Origin: Rhodonellum sp041748555
GTDB lineage: Bacteria; Bacteroidota; Bacteroidia; Cytophagales; Cyclobacteriaceae
DNA: 64,000 nt
Direction of reading: 5' to 3'
NCBI GenBank assembly: GCA_041748555.1
Contig: JBGTDA010000115.1
Coordinates: forward strand, 1 to 64,000
Under the pieces are notes generated by a model that was not told the DNA's origin, searched no databases, and saw only the letters and a program-made list of their open reading frames with translations. The translations under genes were made by a program, and so were the position numbers. Each line of letters opens with the position of its first letter. Within the stretch, counting starts at the first letter, position 1. This document shows positions 26,194 through 34,710 of this stretch, piece by piece.

Positions 26194-27204
26194 ATGAGTC
26201 AAATCAGAATTCCATATTCCACTGTTTTAGATACTTTATACAGAATTTTGGTGAATCAGGGTTTCAGCGAAGACCGGGCAAAATTATGTGCTTTTCTTTT
26301 TGCAAGGGCCAGTGCGGATGGTATAGCTTCCCATGGATTGGACCGTTTTGATGAATTTTTAAACATGATCCATAAGAAGCTTGTGGATCCTAAAGCAGAA
26401 GCTACTTCCATGGGTAATTTTGGCGTTTTTGATCGATGGAATGGAAATCTCGGTCCCGGACCTCTTAATGCCTATCAATGTATGGATAGGGCGATTACTA
26501 TTTCCAAAGAAAGGGGCGTAGGAGTGGTTGCCCTTCAAAACACAAATCACTGGATGCGTGCTGGCAATTACGGATGGCAGGCCGTGGAAGAGGGATGCAT
26601 CGGCATCTGCTTCACCAACACCAAACCCAATATGCCTGCATGGGGAGGCAGCGAGCCCGGTCTTGGCAATAACCCTTTGGTGGTGGCATTGCCAAGAAAA
26701 AAAGGACCTGTTGTTTTGGATATGGCCATGTCCCAATTTTCATATGGAAAATTAAACACCTATCTCCGAAATGGTGAGGAAGCTCCTTATGATGCCGGGT
26801 TTGATAAATCCGGCAAACTAACTAAATCTCCTTCCGATATCATAGAACATGAATTGGCTTTGCCGATCGGTCTTTGGAAAGGAGCTGGTCTTTCTTTGGT
26901 TCTGGATATGCTTGCGGCTATATTATCCGGTGGACAGTCCACCCATCAGATTGGTGAAAAGAAGGAAGAATATGGTGTTTCACAGGTTTTTATCAGCCTT
27001 TATCCTCCCAAACTGGGAATGGAGGATTGGTCGGACGAAACAATGGATGCGATAATCGGAAATCTGAAATTGTCTGAAGTTTTTGAAGGCAGTCAGGTAA
27101 GGTATCCGGGGGAGAATATTCAGGATATCAGAAATGAAAATATAGAAAAAGGAATTCCAGTGGACAAATCAGTTTGGGACAACATTTTAACAGAACTACC
27201 ATGA
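26194..27204 (+). CDS. Malate/L-lactate dehydrogenase-family (YiaK-like) oxidoreductase
   Basis: A 336-residue member of the Ldh_2 family (YiaK, AllD, ComC), NAD(P)H-dependent 2-ketoacid reductases with a unique fold. Diagnostic segments include ASADGIASHGLDRFDEF with the catalytic His, ALQNTNHWMRAGNYGWQA, and FTNTKPNMPAWGG. In a uronate region a 2,3-diketo-L-gulonate reductase-type activity is plausible, but the exact substrate is open. It overlaps the next gene by 4 nt (ATGA), so they are translated together. Confidence 0.88.
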   Translation: MSQIRIPYSTVLDTLYRILVNQGFSEDRAKLCAFLFARASADGIASHGLDRFDEFLNMIHKKLVDPKAEATSMGNFGVFDRWNGNLGPGPLNAYQCMDRAITISKERGVGVVALQNTNHWMRAGNYGWQAVEEGCIGICFTNTKPNMPAWGGSEPGLGNNPLVVALPRKKGPVVLDMAMSQFSYGKLNTYLRNGEEAPYDAGFDKSGKLTKSPSDIIEHELALPIGLWKGAGLSLVLDMLAAILSGGQSTHQIGEKKEEYGVSQVFISLYPPKLGMEDWSDETMDAIIGNLKLSEVFEGSQVRYPGENIQDIRNENIEKGIPVDKSVWDNILTELP

Positions 27205-28235
27205 GCAGAAAAATCGGTTTCGGAATAATTGGTACAGGCAGCATTGCAGGCAAACATGCCGCGGCGATCAGAGAGCTGTCGGGTGCTGAATTGCTGGCCA
27301 TGTGCAGTTCTACAAAGGAACGGGCCGCTGTTGCGGAAGGAAATTTCAAGGTTAAGACCTATTCAAATGTGGATGAATTTTTGGATCATCCTGGGCTGGA
27401 TGTGGTCTGCATTTGTACGGCCAGTGGTAATCATTTGGAACCGGGACTTTCAGCCGCGCGAAAGGGAAAACATCTTTTAATCGAGAAACCAATAGAAATC
27501 ACCCTGGACAGGGCTGATCAGCTGATTGCTGCCTGCAAAGATGCAAGAGTGAAATTAGGGGTTATTTACCAGAATAGATTTAACGCTGGTTTTCTTGAAC
27601 TCAAAAAGACTGTGAAAGAGGGAAAATTAGGCAAACTGCTGATGGGTAACGCTTATGTCAATTGGTTCAGGGATGCGGAATACTACAGCAGCAGCCACTG
27701 GAAAGGCACCCATGCCGGAGACGGTGGCGGAGCTTTGATCAATCAGGGAATTCACACCATTGACTTGCTAGTGGATATCATGGGGGATGTTTCATCGGTT
27801 TATGGCAAAGTTAAAACGGTGCTATATCCGATAGAAGGAGAGGATCTTGCGGCTTCGGTGGTCAATTTCACAAGCGGTGCTCTGGGAAACATCACAGGAG
27901 CAACATCGCTTTTCCCCGGCTATCCCGAACGGCTTGAAATTTATGGAACGGAAGGAAGTGTTATTTTAGAAGCGGGCGAGATTACGCAGCTTAATATCAA
28001 GGGAACTCAAAATTCTCAACTTTCAGGTCAGGTGGGCAAAGCAAGCGGATCTTCGGATCCAACAGCAATAAGTCATGAGCAGCATATGAAACAGTTTGAA
28101 GATATGATCGATGCAATACTTGAGGATCGTGAACCCATTGTGACCGGAGAAAAAGCCAGAAAATCACTTGAACTTATCTTGGCAATTTACCGGTCTTCAA
28201 AGGAAAACAAGCCGATTGATCTTCCCTTAAAATAA
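27201..28235 (+). CDS. Cytoplasmic Gfo/Idh/MocA-family oxidoreductase
   Basis: A 344-residue NAD(P)-dependent oxidoreductase without export signal. The Rossmann motif GFGIIGTGSIAGKHA, the EKP motif in HLLIEKPIEITLDRAD, and GGGALINQGIHTIDLLVD with the catalytic His/Asp pair are all present. The ATG at 27201 overlaps the previous stop; upstream codons in frame would sit inside the Ldh gene. Paired with the YiaK-like gene it likely handles a sugar acid or inositol-like substrate. It converges on the NlpC gene. Confidence 0.9.
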   Translation: MSRKIGFGIIGTGSIAGKHAAAIRELSGAELLAMCSSTKERAAVAEGNFKVKTYSNVDEFLDHPGLDVVCICTASGNHLEPGLSAARKGKHLLIEKPIEITLDRADQLIAACKDARVKLGVIYQNRFNAGFLELKKTVKEGKLGKLLMGNAYVNWFRDAEYYSSSHWKGTHAGDGGGALINQGIHTIDLLVDIMGDVSSVYGKVKTVLYPIEGEDLAASVVNFTSGALGNITGATSLFPGYPERLEIYGTEGSVILEAGEITQLNIKGTQNSQLSGQVGKASGSSDPTAISHEQHMKQFEDMIDAILEDREPIVTGEKARKSLELILAIYRSSKENKPIDLPLK

Positions 28236-28271
28236 GCTTTTGAAAAATACGAATGTAGCCAATAACACAAA

Positions 28272-29447
28272 TTATCTTCTGAAGATATTTTCTACGTTTT
28301 GGATGTTGTTGGTTTGATGACCTACTATTCTTTGGGTTCTCAAGTATCGGTTCAATTCGTATTCATCGAAATCCGGACTTTCGGAGTCAAAGCTGCTGAT
28401 CCTGACCCGGCCTCGGGAGTGGATAAAGGATTTGTCTCCGATCCACATACCTACATGAACTACCCTGTCTTTTTTATCACCTGAACCTTTTTCACCAAAA
28501 AAGAGCAGATCACCGACTTTCAGGTTTTCCCAGTTTTTTGTCGTATCCACTGATAATCCCTCGTGAACCTGCTGTGAGGCATCCCGTGGAATGACCTCCC
28601 CGTTAAGAAAAAATATGGTTTTGGTAAAGCCACTGCAATCCACACCTTTAATGGATGTGCCTCCCCAGAGGTAAGGAATTCCCATCATGTTTTTGGCAGT
28701 GCTGATCAGGTTTTGTGGACTGGTTTCCCGACTCTCCATCCAATCTTCAAATGGCATCAGCTGTTCTTTCCTGACAAATCCTGTTCTTCCATCCGGCATG
28801 GTAACACCAATATGGTTTGGACTTTCACCTGATTTCGTAAGGATGTTCCCGGCGGTAAGATCACTGACCATTTCCTGTTCTTCAGTATCGGAATAAGCAT
28901 AACCAATCAATTCTGTGAAAATTATTTTTTCCTGATTGAACCAGGATTCCATTTCTTTTTGGTCCAACAATTGGATTCCTCCTGCATCTACCCAGGAGAT
29001 GTATTGATCAGGGGTTTGGATCAGGTACCAGTTGCCTTCTTTTTTCAATACTTTCAATGGAGTGCCTAAAGTGGCTTGAGTGGCCAATTCAGCTGAATGT
29101 TTCGGTTCACTTCTGATATTGGCAACAGATAAAGTCACCAAAGCAAATTCTTTCCCCTCCAATTCCTGTGAAGGGAGTACTACAACCTCATCTCGGTAAT
29201 CGATTTCTGCTGAATCCAATTTGACTTTTAGCTGAACCAAAGCTTGCGGAAGATTGGTTTCACCGGTGAGAATGTTATTTTCAAACTTCAGATTCCACAA
29301 TGCCACTCTTTTGTCGGGAGCAAATTCCTGCCTGACTTCCTCAATCATTTCAGCGGAATTGTTCTCTTTTTTGGATTCACATCCAAACAGCCAGTATATG
29401 GAAATCAGGAATATAAGCGGGATATATAATTTGCCGGGATTTTTCAT
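28272..29447 (-). CDS. NlpC/P60 peptidoglycan hydrolase lipoprotein with SH3 domains
   Basis: A 391-residue lipoprotein (lipobox WLFGC, C23) with bacterial SH3 domains in the first two thirds (e.g. VANIRSEPKHSAELATQ and a second around GFVRKEQLMPF) and a C-terminal NlpC/P60 domain. The catalytic Cys lies in GVDCSGFTKTIF (about residue 268), the His in RVVHVGMWIG. It resembles the gamma-D-glutamyl-L-diamino acid endopeptidases with paired SH3b domains that cleave murein recycling peptides. The element at 29484-29624 lies directly upstream. Confidence 0.9.
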   Translation of the reverse strand: MKNPGKLYIPLIFLISIYWLFGCESKKENNSAEMIEEVRQEFAPDKRVALWNLKFENNILTGETNLPQALVQLKVKLDSAEIDYRDEVVVLPSQELEGKEFALVTLSVANIRSEPKHSAELATQATLGTPLKVLKKEGNWYLIQTPDQYISWVDAGGIQLLDQKEMESWFNQEKIIFTELIGYAYSDTEEQEMVSDLTAGNILTKSGESPNHIGVTMPDGRTGFVRKEQLMPFEDWMESRETSPQNLISTAKNMMGIPYLWGGTSIKGVDCSGFTKTIFFLNGEVIPRDASQQVHEGLSVDTTKNWENLKVGDLLFFGEKGSGDKKDRVVHVGMWIGDKSFIHSRGRVRISSFDSESPDFDEYELNRYLRTQRIVGHQTNNIQNVENIFRR

Positions 29448-29483
29448 TTTGATTTTCGGATTCTTTAGCAAAGAAATAAAAAA

Positions 29484-29624
29484 ATATGTATATCCGCTAT
29501 TCTGCCAGTTGCAATTGCTTATCGGGGCAAAGGGCTAGAAGACCGAAGTCGGAAGATGCCCTAGCATTTGGCAGAGGATCCTTTGGTTTTTGGCATTTAT
29601 TGGTATCATTGCGGATATACATAT
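29484..29624. repeat. MITE-like 141-bp element, copy A
   Basis: Bounded by perfect 14-bp inverted repeats, atatgtatatccgc (29484-29497) and gcggatatacatat (29611-29624). It has no credible ORF and contains gaccgaag at offset 57. A second element of nearly the same size with the same ends lies at 45784-45927. It is between two minus-strand genes, immediately upstream of the NlpC gene. A short non-autonomous mobile repeat is the simplest reading. Confidence 0.65.
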
Positions 29625-29630
29625 AAAAAA

Positions 29631-29663
29631 AAACCGCGGACCCAAAAATCGGATCCGCGGTTT
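29631..29663 (-). terminator. Terminator of the amidohydrolase operon
   Basis: A 10-bp perfect stem, aaaccgcgga (29631-29640) and tccgcggttt (29654-29663), with T residues on the minus-strand side. It follows the last gene of the minus-strand amidohydrolase operon by about 20 bp. Confidence 0.8.
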
Positions 29664-29682
29664 TAAATATTGGGGAGTTCAA

Positions 29683-30984
29683 TTAATTTTCAGATAATCC
29701 AGGTGATCTCTCCAAAAATTCCTGATACAATCGGATATGTCTGTTGCTCATCGGGACTCTGTAGCCATCGATGAAGACATGTCTGATCTGGGTTTTGGTT
29801 TCAAAAGGATCACCTGAAGAAACGAATAATGTTGCGTCCTTGCCGGCTTCTATGGAGCCCATTTTGTCAGCCAAACCGAAAATTTCAGCAGCGTTAATGG
29901 TAACTGCTTTTAGTGCCTCTTCTTTTCCCATTCCATAAGCTGCGGCAAATCCTGCATTGAAAGGCAAGTTTCTGACATTTTCGGCATCATTGGAACGAAT
30001 CACTACTTTCACGCCTGCTTTTGCCATTTTGCCGGGATTCGTGTATGATGCATCGTAGGGATCGGATTCCCGTGTAGGGATTGATAACATGGGACCTGTA
30101 ATGACGGGTATATTTGCTTCAGCTATTTTATCACCCACCCGCCAGCCTTCTGCAACACCTGTCAAAATTGCTTTTACATTCTTGGATTTGATCCATTCAA
30201 GCGCTATTTCTATATCGGGAGCAGCATTCACCTCAACCAATAAAGGAAGCTCTCCTGAAATAACTTTGGCCAATTGCTGCATCTCGGGATAATATTTTAA
30301 GGATGCTTTGGCACTGTCCAGCTTGTGAAAGGTCACAGCTTTTTCCCAAATCTCGTCCAGGTTTTTCTTTGCTTTCTCAGCTTCTTTTTTGATATCTTCA
30401 TCACTTCTCCTGTCCCAGGTGCTGCGTCGTGCGGAAGTGGGAAAATTGACTACCACGCCCTTGAATCCTGCATACATCTGGTCAGGCGTGTAGCCGTTCA
30501 GATTAATCAGCGCTGCTGTTCCGGGAAATAGACCGCCTGAGGGCGTCGCTAAAGTTGTGGTTACTCCGCTAACCCGGGTTACCGGTATTGCCACCGAATT
30601 TGGATTGACAGCTACAAGAGCTTCCATGTTGGGAGTGACCTGGCCTATTTCGGCATAATCCTGGGTTTCTGCCAAGGAATTTACTTCCACCAAGCCCAAT
30701 CGGCTGCTGCTGTCAAACATTCCGGGATAGATAAATTGTCCTGTACAATCGATCACTTCAGCATCTCCTGCCTGGACATTTTGTCCAACCGCTTCGATTT
30801 TACCATTGGAAATGAGTAAGCTGCCATTTTGGATCGTACCATTTGTCACTGTTACGATGGTGGCATTCTGCAAGAGAAACCTTCCATTCCTGGGCTTGAT
30901 AAACTCCCCGTCAAACTGAGCCTGAGCAAAGTAGGGGAGTAGCGTCAAAGCCAGAATATAAAATATTGAATTAAATTTCTTCAT
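29683..30984 (-). CDS. Secreted amidohydrolase-fold protein lacking HxH
   Basis: A 433-residue protein with a signal peptide (YFAQAQ) and the two halves of an amidohydrolase beta-sandwich (LLQNATIVTVTNGTIQNG and GSIEAGKDATLFVSSGDPFE) around a TIM-barrel region. Where active relatives have PGxIDxHxH it reads PGMFDSSSRLGL, so both metal-binding His of the first strand are missing. It may be a non-catalytic partner of the middle gene product or a divergent enzyme. Start is the Met before KKFNSIF; last gene of a three-gene operon. Confidence 0.82.
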   Translation of the reverse strand: MKKFNSIFYILALTLLPYFAQAQFDGEFIKPRNGRFLLQNATIVTVTNGTIQNGSLLISNGKIEAVGQNVQAGDAEVIDCTGQFIYPGMFDSSSRLGLVEVNSLAETQDYAEIGQVTPNMEALVAVNPNSVAIPVTRVSGVTTTLATPSGGLFPGTAALINLNGYTPDQMYAGFKGVVVNFPTSARRSTWDRRSDEDIKKEAEKAKKNLDEIWEKAVTFHKLDSAKASLKYYPEMQQLAKVISGELPLLVEVNAAPDIEIALEWIKSKNVKAILTGVAEGWRVGDKIAEANIPVITGPMLSIPTRESDPYDASYTNPGKMAKAGVKVVIRSNDAENVRNLPFNAGFAAAYGMGKEEALKAVTINAAEIFGLADKMGSIEAGKDATLFVSSGDPFETKTQIRHVFIDGYRVPMSNRHIRLYQEFLERSPGLSEN

Positions 30985-31018
30985 GTTGAATAGTACTAAG
31001 AATTGTCCAAAGATCTGA

Positions 31019-32413
31019 TTAATGGGTGTGGTCAAATAAATTTCTTCCAAAATTGGTGAAAAAGAAATCCACTCCATGCATACACTTGTGGTCATGTTCT
31101 TTTAAGTAAATAGGTTCCACAGTTTCTGTCGCACTTACTTTGATCCTCATATCGGTGGCATCCTCATTGATATCAAAATATTTCACACCATCCACAAAGG
31201 TCATTTGTGGAATGGCATAAACTGAAAGCGGATGCGTATCGAAAATTACAAGATCTCCTTGCTTTCCAACTTCAATCGAACCGACCTGATCGGCGATTCC
31301 CAATTGCTTGGCAGGATTGATGGTGATCAACTTCAGGGTTTCCTCGTCTGAAAGTTCTCCGTATCGCTGGGCCTTGCCTGCCTCATGATATAGATGACGG
31401 ATCAGTTCACCTGAATCGGAGTTGATCGAAGTGAGGACACCGTTTTTTGTCAGGATGGCTGCATTGTATGCCGTTGAATAATAAACCTCGAATTTGTATG
31501 CCCACCAATCGGCAAATACTGAGGCTCCCATTGTATATTCAGCCAATTCCGGTGCTACCTTAAATCCTTCATTGACATGGGAAAAAACGATTTTGGTGAT
31601 GTTGAATTCTCTACAGACATTGATAAGCATATAGATCTCATCGGCCCGGTAGGAATGACAATGGATAATGATTTCCCCATCCAAAATATCTACCAAGGTT
31701 TGTAATCTGCTGTCATATTTCGGAGGAACAGGAGTTGCTCCTTTTTGCTTTCCGGCATTTTCATAAGTTTCCCAGGCCTTTTTATATTGAATGGCATCAT
31801 TGAAACCGTTTCGGATAATTGCTTCCACACCCATTCGGGTACGTGGCTGATTGTTGTTTCCTCTCCCGTGAACTCTGGTTGGATTTTCACCTAAGGCAAA
31901 TTTGATTGTTCTTGGAGCCTCCTGCATAAAAAGATCCGCCGGATTATGCGTTCCATATCGATGCTTCAGGGTTATATTCTGTCCACCGATTGCATTTGCA
32001 GATCCATGCATTGCATGAGAAACCGTCACTCCACCGGCCAAAGCCCTATAAAGTCCTACATCATAGGGATCAACAACATCTGCCATTTTCACTTCAGAAG
32101 TGATGGGAGAAGTGGCTTCATTCACAGCCTCAAGCGCTACATGGGAATGGGCATCAATAATTCCGGGCATCAGGTATTTTCCTGAGGCATCTATGGTTTG
32201 TGCATTTCCCGCAGAAAGATTTTTTCCAATTGATCTGATGATTCCATTTTCGACCAAAACATCGGTTTCTTCCAAAACCCCGTTCGTCACTGTCAGTACG
32301 GTGGCGTTTTTGATCAGGACAGAACCCTTAGGTGTTTGCGCCCGGGCCGACAAACTCCCCATGATAAAAAATGCAGCAATAATATATTTATATCTGTTCA
32401 TTTTCTTGTTCAT
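31019..32413 (-). CDS. Secreted metal-dependent amidohydrolase
   Basis: A 464-residue exported imidazolonepropionase-like amidohydrolase. Signal peptide ends SARAQ. The metal ligands look complete: HSH in PGIIDAHSHVAL (89-91), H253 in IIHCHSYRAD, H279 in VFSHVNEG and D333 in INSDSG. Such enzymes cleave cyclic amides or peptides; the substrate is unknown. The start codon overlaps the stop of the upstream gene (ATGA), and the downstream gene follows after 34 bp, so the three are one operon. It is the only one of the three with an intact HxH. Confidence 0.87.
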   Translation of the reverse strand: MNKKMNRYKYIIAAFFIMGSLSARAQTPKGSVLIKNATVLTVTNGVLEETDVLVENGIIRSIGKNLSAGNAQTIDASGKYLMPGIIDAHSHVALEAVNEATSPITSEVKMADVVDPYDVGLYRALAGGVTVSHAMHGSANAIGGQNITLKHRYGTHNPADLFMQEAPRTIKFALGENPTRVHGRGNNNQPRTRMGVEAIIRNGFNDAIQYKKAWETYENAGKQKGATPVPPKYDSRLQTLVDILDGEIIIHCHSYRADEIYMLINVCREFNITKIVFSHVNEGFKVAPELAEYTMGASVFADWWAYKFEVYYSTAYNAAILTKNGVLTSINSDSGELIRHLYHEAGKAQRYGELSDEETLKLITINPAKQLGIADQVGSIEVGKQGDLVIFDTHPLSVYAIPQMTFVDGVKYFDINEDATDMRIKVSATETVEPIYLKEHDHKCMHGVDFFFTNFGRNLFDHTH

Positions 32414-34104
32414 AAATTGGATTGGTTGGGCTTTTTAGTAGCTCTGAAAGGGAAACTGCCTGCATCAACTAAATTAAGATTACCTGTAATGGTGTCATCT
32501 TCAATTTCTCCTTTGACTGTAACCTGATAAAGACTGCCTCCAACAGTTACATCAAAAGCAAATTCAAGGATGTTTCCGGATAATTCAATATCCTTCATTT
32601 CTGAACTTGCGGTTCCTCCTCCGGATGGATCTTCATAGGTTATCTTTCCGCTATATGAGTCACCCGATTGTTCAATGACCATGGTACCGCTACCGCTGCC
32701 GTCAGGGGTGTCGGAGGTATAATCCCATTCCCCTATGATGCTCACTGCTTCGGTACCGTTGCTGTCTTTTTCAGTTTTCTTAGGTTTGATCTCGAAATCA
32801 AAAATATAACCGTCGGCGATTACATGCTTGATTGCTGTATTTTCCTCAAATATAGGGGCGGTAGTAATGACCATATTAGCCAGTTTGCCTTTTTCCAAGG
32901 TTCCCGCAAATTTTTGGATTCCCAGGATGGATGCGTTATTACTTGTTAAGGCAGATAAAGCGCCCGCTTCACTTAACCCGTTTTCAATCATCAATCTGAG
33001 GTTTTTCATTACATCACCTGATTTGGATCCACTTGATGTAAATCCAAAAGGAACGCCTGCTTTTTCCAATATGGAAGGCTGTGTCAGCGCATTGTTATAT
33101 GCGGCTATCACCCTGTCGATTCTTTCTTTGGAATCCTCACTCACATCTTCTTTTTTCTTTTTGGAAGCCTTGTCATCCGGTAGGTTTAGGCTCAATAAGA
33201 CCTGAGTTCCCGATTCTTTGATTTCTTCAATGACATGCTCTACTTGTGTTACACCTACCAGAACCAGTTTGAAACCGAGTTCTTTTTGTAAACTCAGTGC
33301 TCTACGGATTTCCAATTCGTCGGAAACCTCAAAAAATATCGGGATATTCTGATCCAGAACCGGGTACAATGCTTCCAGTGTTTTGTTGATTTCAGGCCTG
33401 TTCAAACCCACATTTGAGGCGAATAAGCGACCGTGTTGTGAGGAGAGCTCAGCATTTTTATACAGGTCTCTGAATTTTGCCATTACTCCCAGGGCTGTTC
33501 CGGGATACATTCCTCTTGATCCTTGAAATTTTGCATATAGTCCAGTATTCTGAGCTATTATATTGGTGGAATAATTATTTCCATACACCACAATAGCTGC
33601 TTTTCCGGGAATCATTCCACCTTCGGGAACCAATTGCCCAATAGTAAACCCTGTTTTTCTCCAATCTGCCAAATGGCTGCTCTTTGAATCAAAATTATCC
33701 AAAACGGCTCTCCACGGTGTAATTCCCGCAATTTCATCGGGTGGATTAGAAGGATTGAAATCCGAAGGACGTTCAGGATCTTTAGGTTTGGAGACACCTG
33801 CTTTGCTTGCCCCGTCAATAAATCCCGGATAGATGAAAAGGGAATCTCCCGGAATGACCTGTGCTTCAACAGGAAGTTTAATACTGGTTCCTATTTGCTG
33901 AATCAACCCGTCCTTAATCAGAATGGTGGCTCCTTCTATCAGTTTACCGGGTGAGGTGGTTATGGTAGCATTGGTGATTGCATAGGTTCCGGTCACTCTT
34001 CGTTCCCCGGATGGATCGCTTTGGGCGGTCAGGGAAGAAATTGTTCCATAAAAAACCAACATCAGTAAGCTACTCAAAAGCTTGAATTTGAGGTTTACTT
34101 TCAT
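32410..34104 (-). CDS. Secreted amidohydrolase-fold protein with C-terminal beta domain, lacking HxH
   Basis: A 564-residue exported protein (signal ends SLTAQS). The amidohydrolase scaffold is recognisable (YAITNATITTSPGKLIEGATILIKDG at the start, KFAGTLEKGKLANMVIT near 430), but the first metal site reads PGFIDGASKAGV with no HxH. A C-terminal extension of about 110 residues (EWDYTSDTPDGSGSGTMVIEQSGDSYSGKI, core WDYTSDTPDGSGSGTM) looks like a small beta-sandwich seen in secreted Bacteroidota proteins. First gene of the operon. Confidence 0.82.
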   Translation of the reverse strand: MKVNLKFKLLSSLLMLVFYGTISSLTAQSDPSGERRVTGTYAITNATITTSPGKLIEGATILIKDGLIQQIGTSIKLPVEAQVIPGDSLFIYPGFIDGASKAGVSKPKDPERPSDFNPSNPPDEIAGITPWRAVLDNFDSKSSHLADWRKTGFTIGQLVPEGGMIPGKAAIVVYGNNYSTNIIAQNTGLYAKFQGSRGMYPGTALGVMAKFRDLYKNAELSSQHGRLFASNVGLNRPEINKTLEALYPVLDQNIPIFFEVSDELEIRRALSLQKELGFKLVLVGVTQVEHVIEEIKESGTQVLLSLNLPDDKASKKKKEDVSEDSKERIDRVIAAYNNALTQPSILEKAGVPFGFTSSGSKSGDVMKNLRLMIENGLSEAGALSALTSNNASILGIQKFAGTLEKGKLANMVITTAPIFEENTAIKHVIADGYIFDFEIKPKKTEKDSNGTEAVSIIGEWDYTSDTPDGSGSGTMVIEQSGDSYSGKITYEDPSGGGTASSEMKDIELSGNILEFAFDVTVGGSLYQVTVKGEIEDDTITGNLNLVDAGSFPFRATKKPNQSNL

Positions 34105-34343
34105 GCTAAAGGTTTTGTTTTTTGTTTTTAAACATCTTGTAAGCTAACAAAAGAAATATTTTGCAAAAAAGTTATTTTTTTTTCAAGGGGTAATAAAGTT
34201 AGGAACGGCAATTATTTATAATCATAAATCATATAAAACTATGTGTAATATTCTTTAGATTAATTGAATTTTTTTAAGCGGAAAACAGTACTTTTTTTAT
34301 AGTTATTAACTTGTATATTTCACAGTAAAAAAACCGTATAAAA

Positions 34344-34706
34344 ATGAAAAATGTCCTGATTATCGAAGACGATCTGTTGATTTCCACTTTGGTTAAATTT
34401 CGGCTAAAAAAAGATGGATATAATGTTTCGATGGCTGAAGATGGAATTTCCGGTATAGAAGCCATTGATAACACGCCACTGGATTTAATCATTACCGACG
34501 TCATGATACCTTTTAAAAACGGGATTGAGATAATCAGCCATGCAAAAAAAAATAAACCTAATATTCCTATCATTGTGCTGAGTTCCTTAGGCGATGAAGA
34601 AAGCACTGTATTGGAGGCATTCAATTTAGGTGTTTCTGATTTTATACCAAAACCTTTTAACCCAAATGAGCTTGCAATCAGGGTAAGAAGGTTAATCAAT
34701 ACCTAA
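34344..34706 (+). CDS. Single-domain response regulator of the polysaccharide-like locus
   Basis: A 120-residue CheY-like receiver: IIEDD (7-10 region), phospho-acceptor D52 in IITDVMIPFKNG, S80/S81 and K103 in IPKPFNP. No output domain, so it acts by protein interaction, presumably on the membrane proteins encoded next. It ends 4 bp before the HEAT-repeat gene, which indicates co-transcription. No cognate kinase is in the window. 239 bp of AT-rich DNA upstream should carry the promoter. Confidence 0.9.
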   Translation: MKNVLIIEDDLLISTLVKFRLKKDGYNVSMAEDGISGIEAIDNTPLDLIITDVMIPFKNGIEIISHAKKNKPNIPIIVLSSLGDEESTVLEAFNLGVSDFIPKPFNPNELAIRVRRLINT

Positions 34707-34710
34707 ATCA

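Noticed and set aside
34344..34706. Two-component system with a neighbouring kinase
   Set aside because: No histidine kinase motif (H-box, N/G boxes) is encoded in the adjacent genes.
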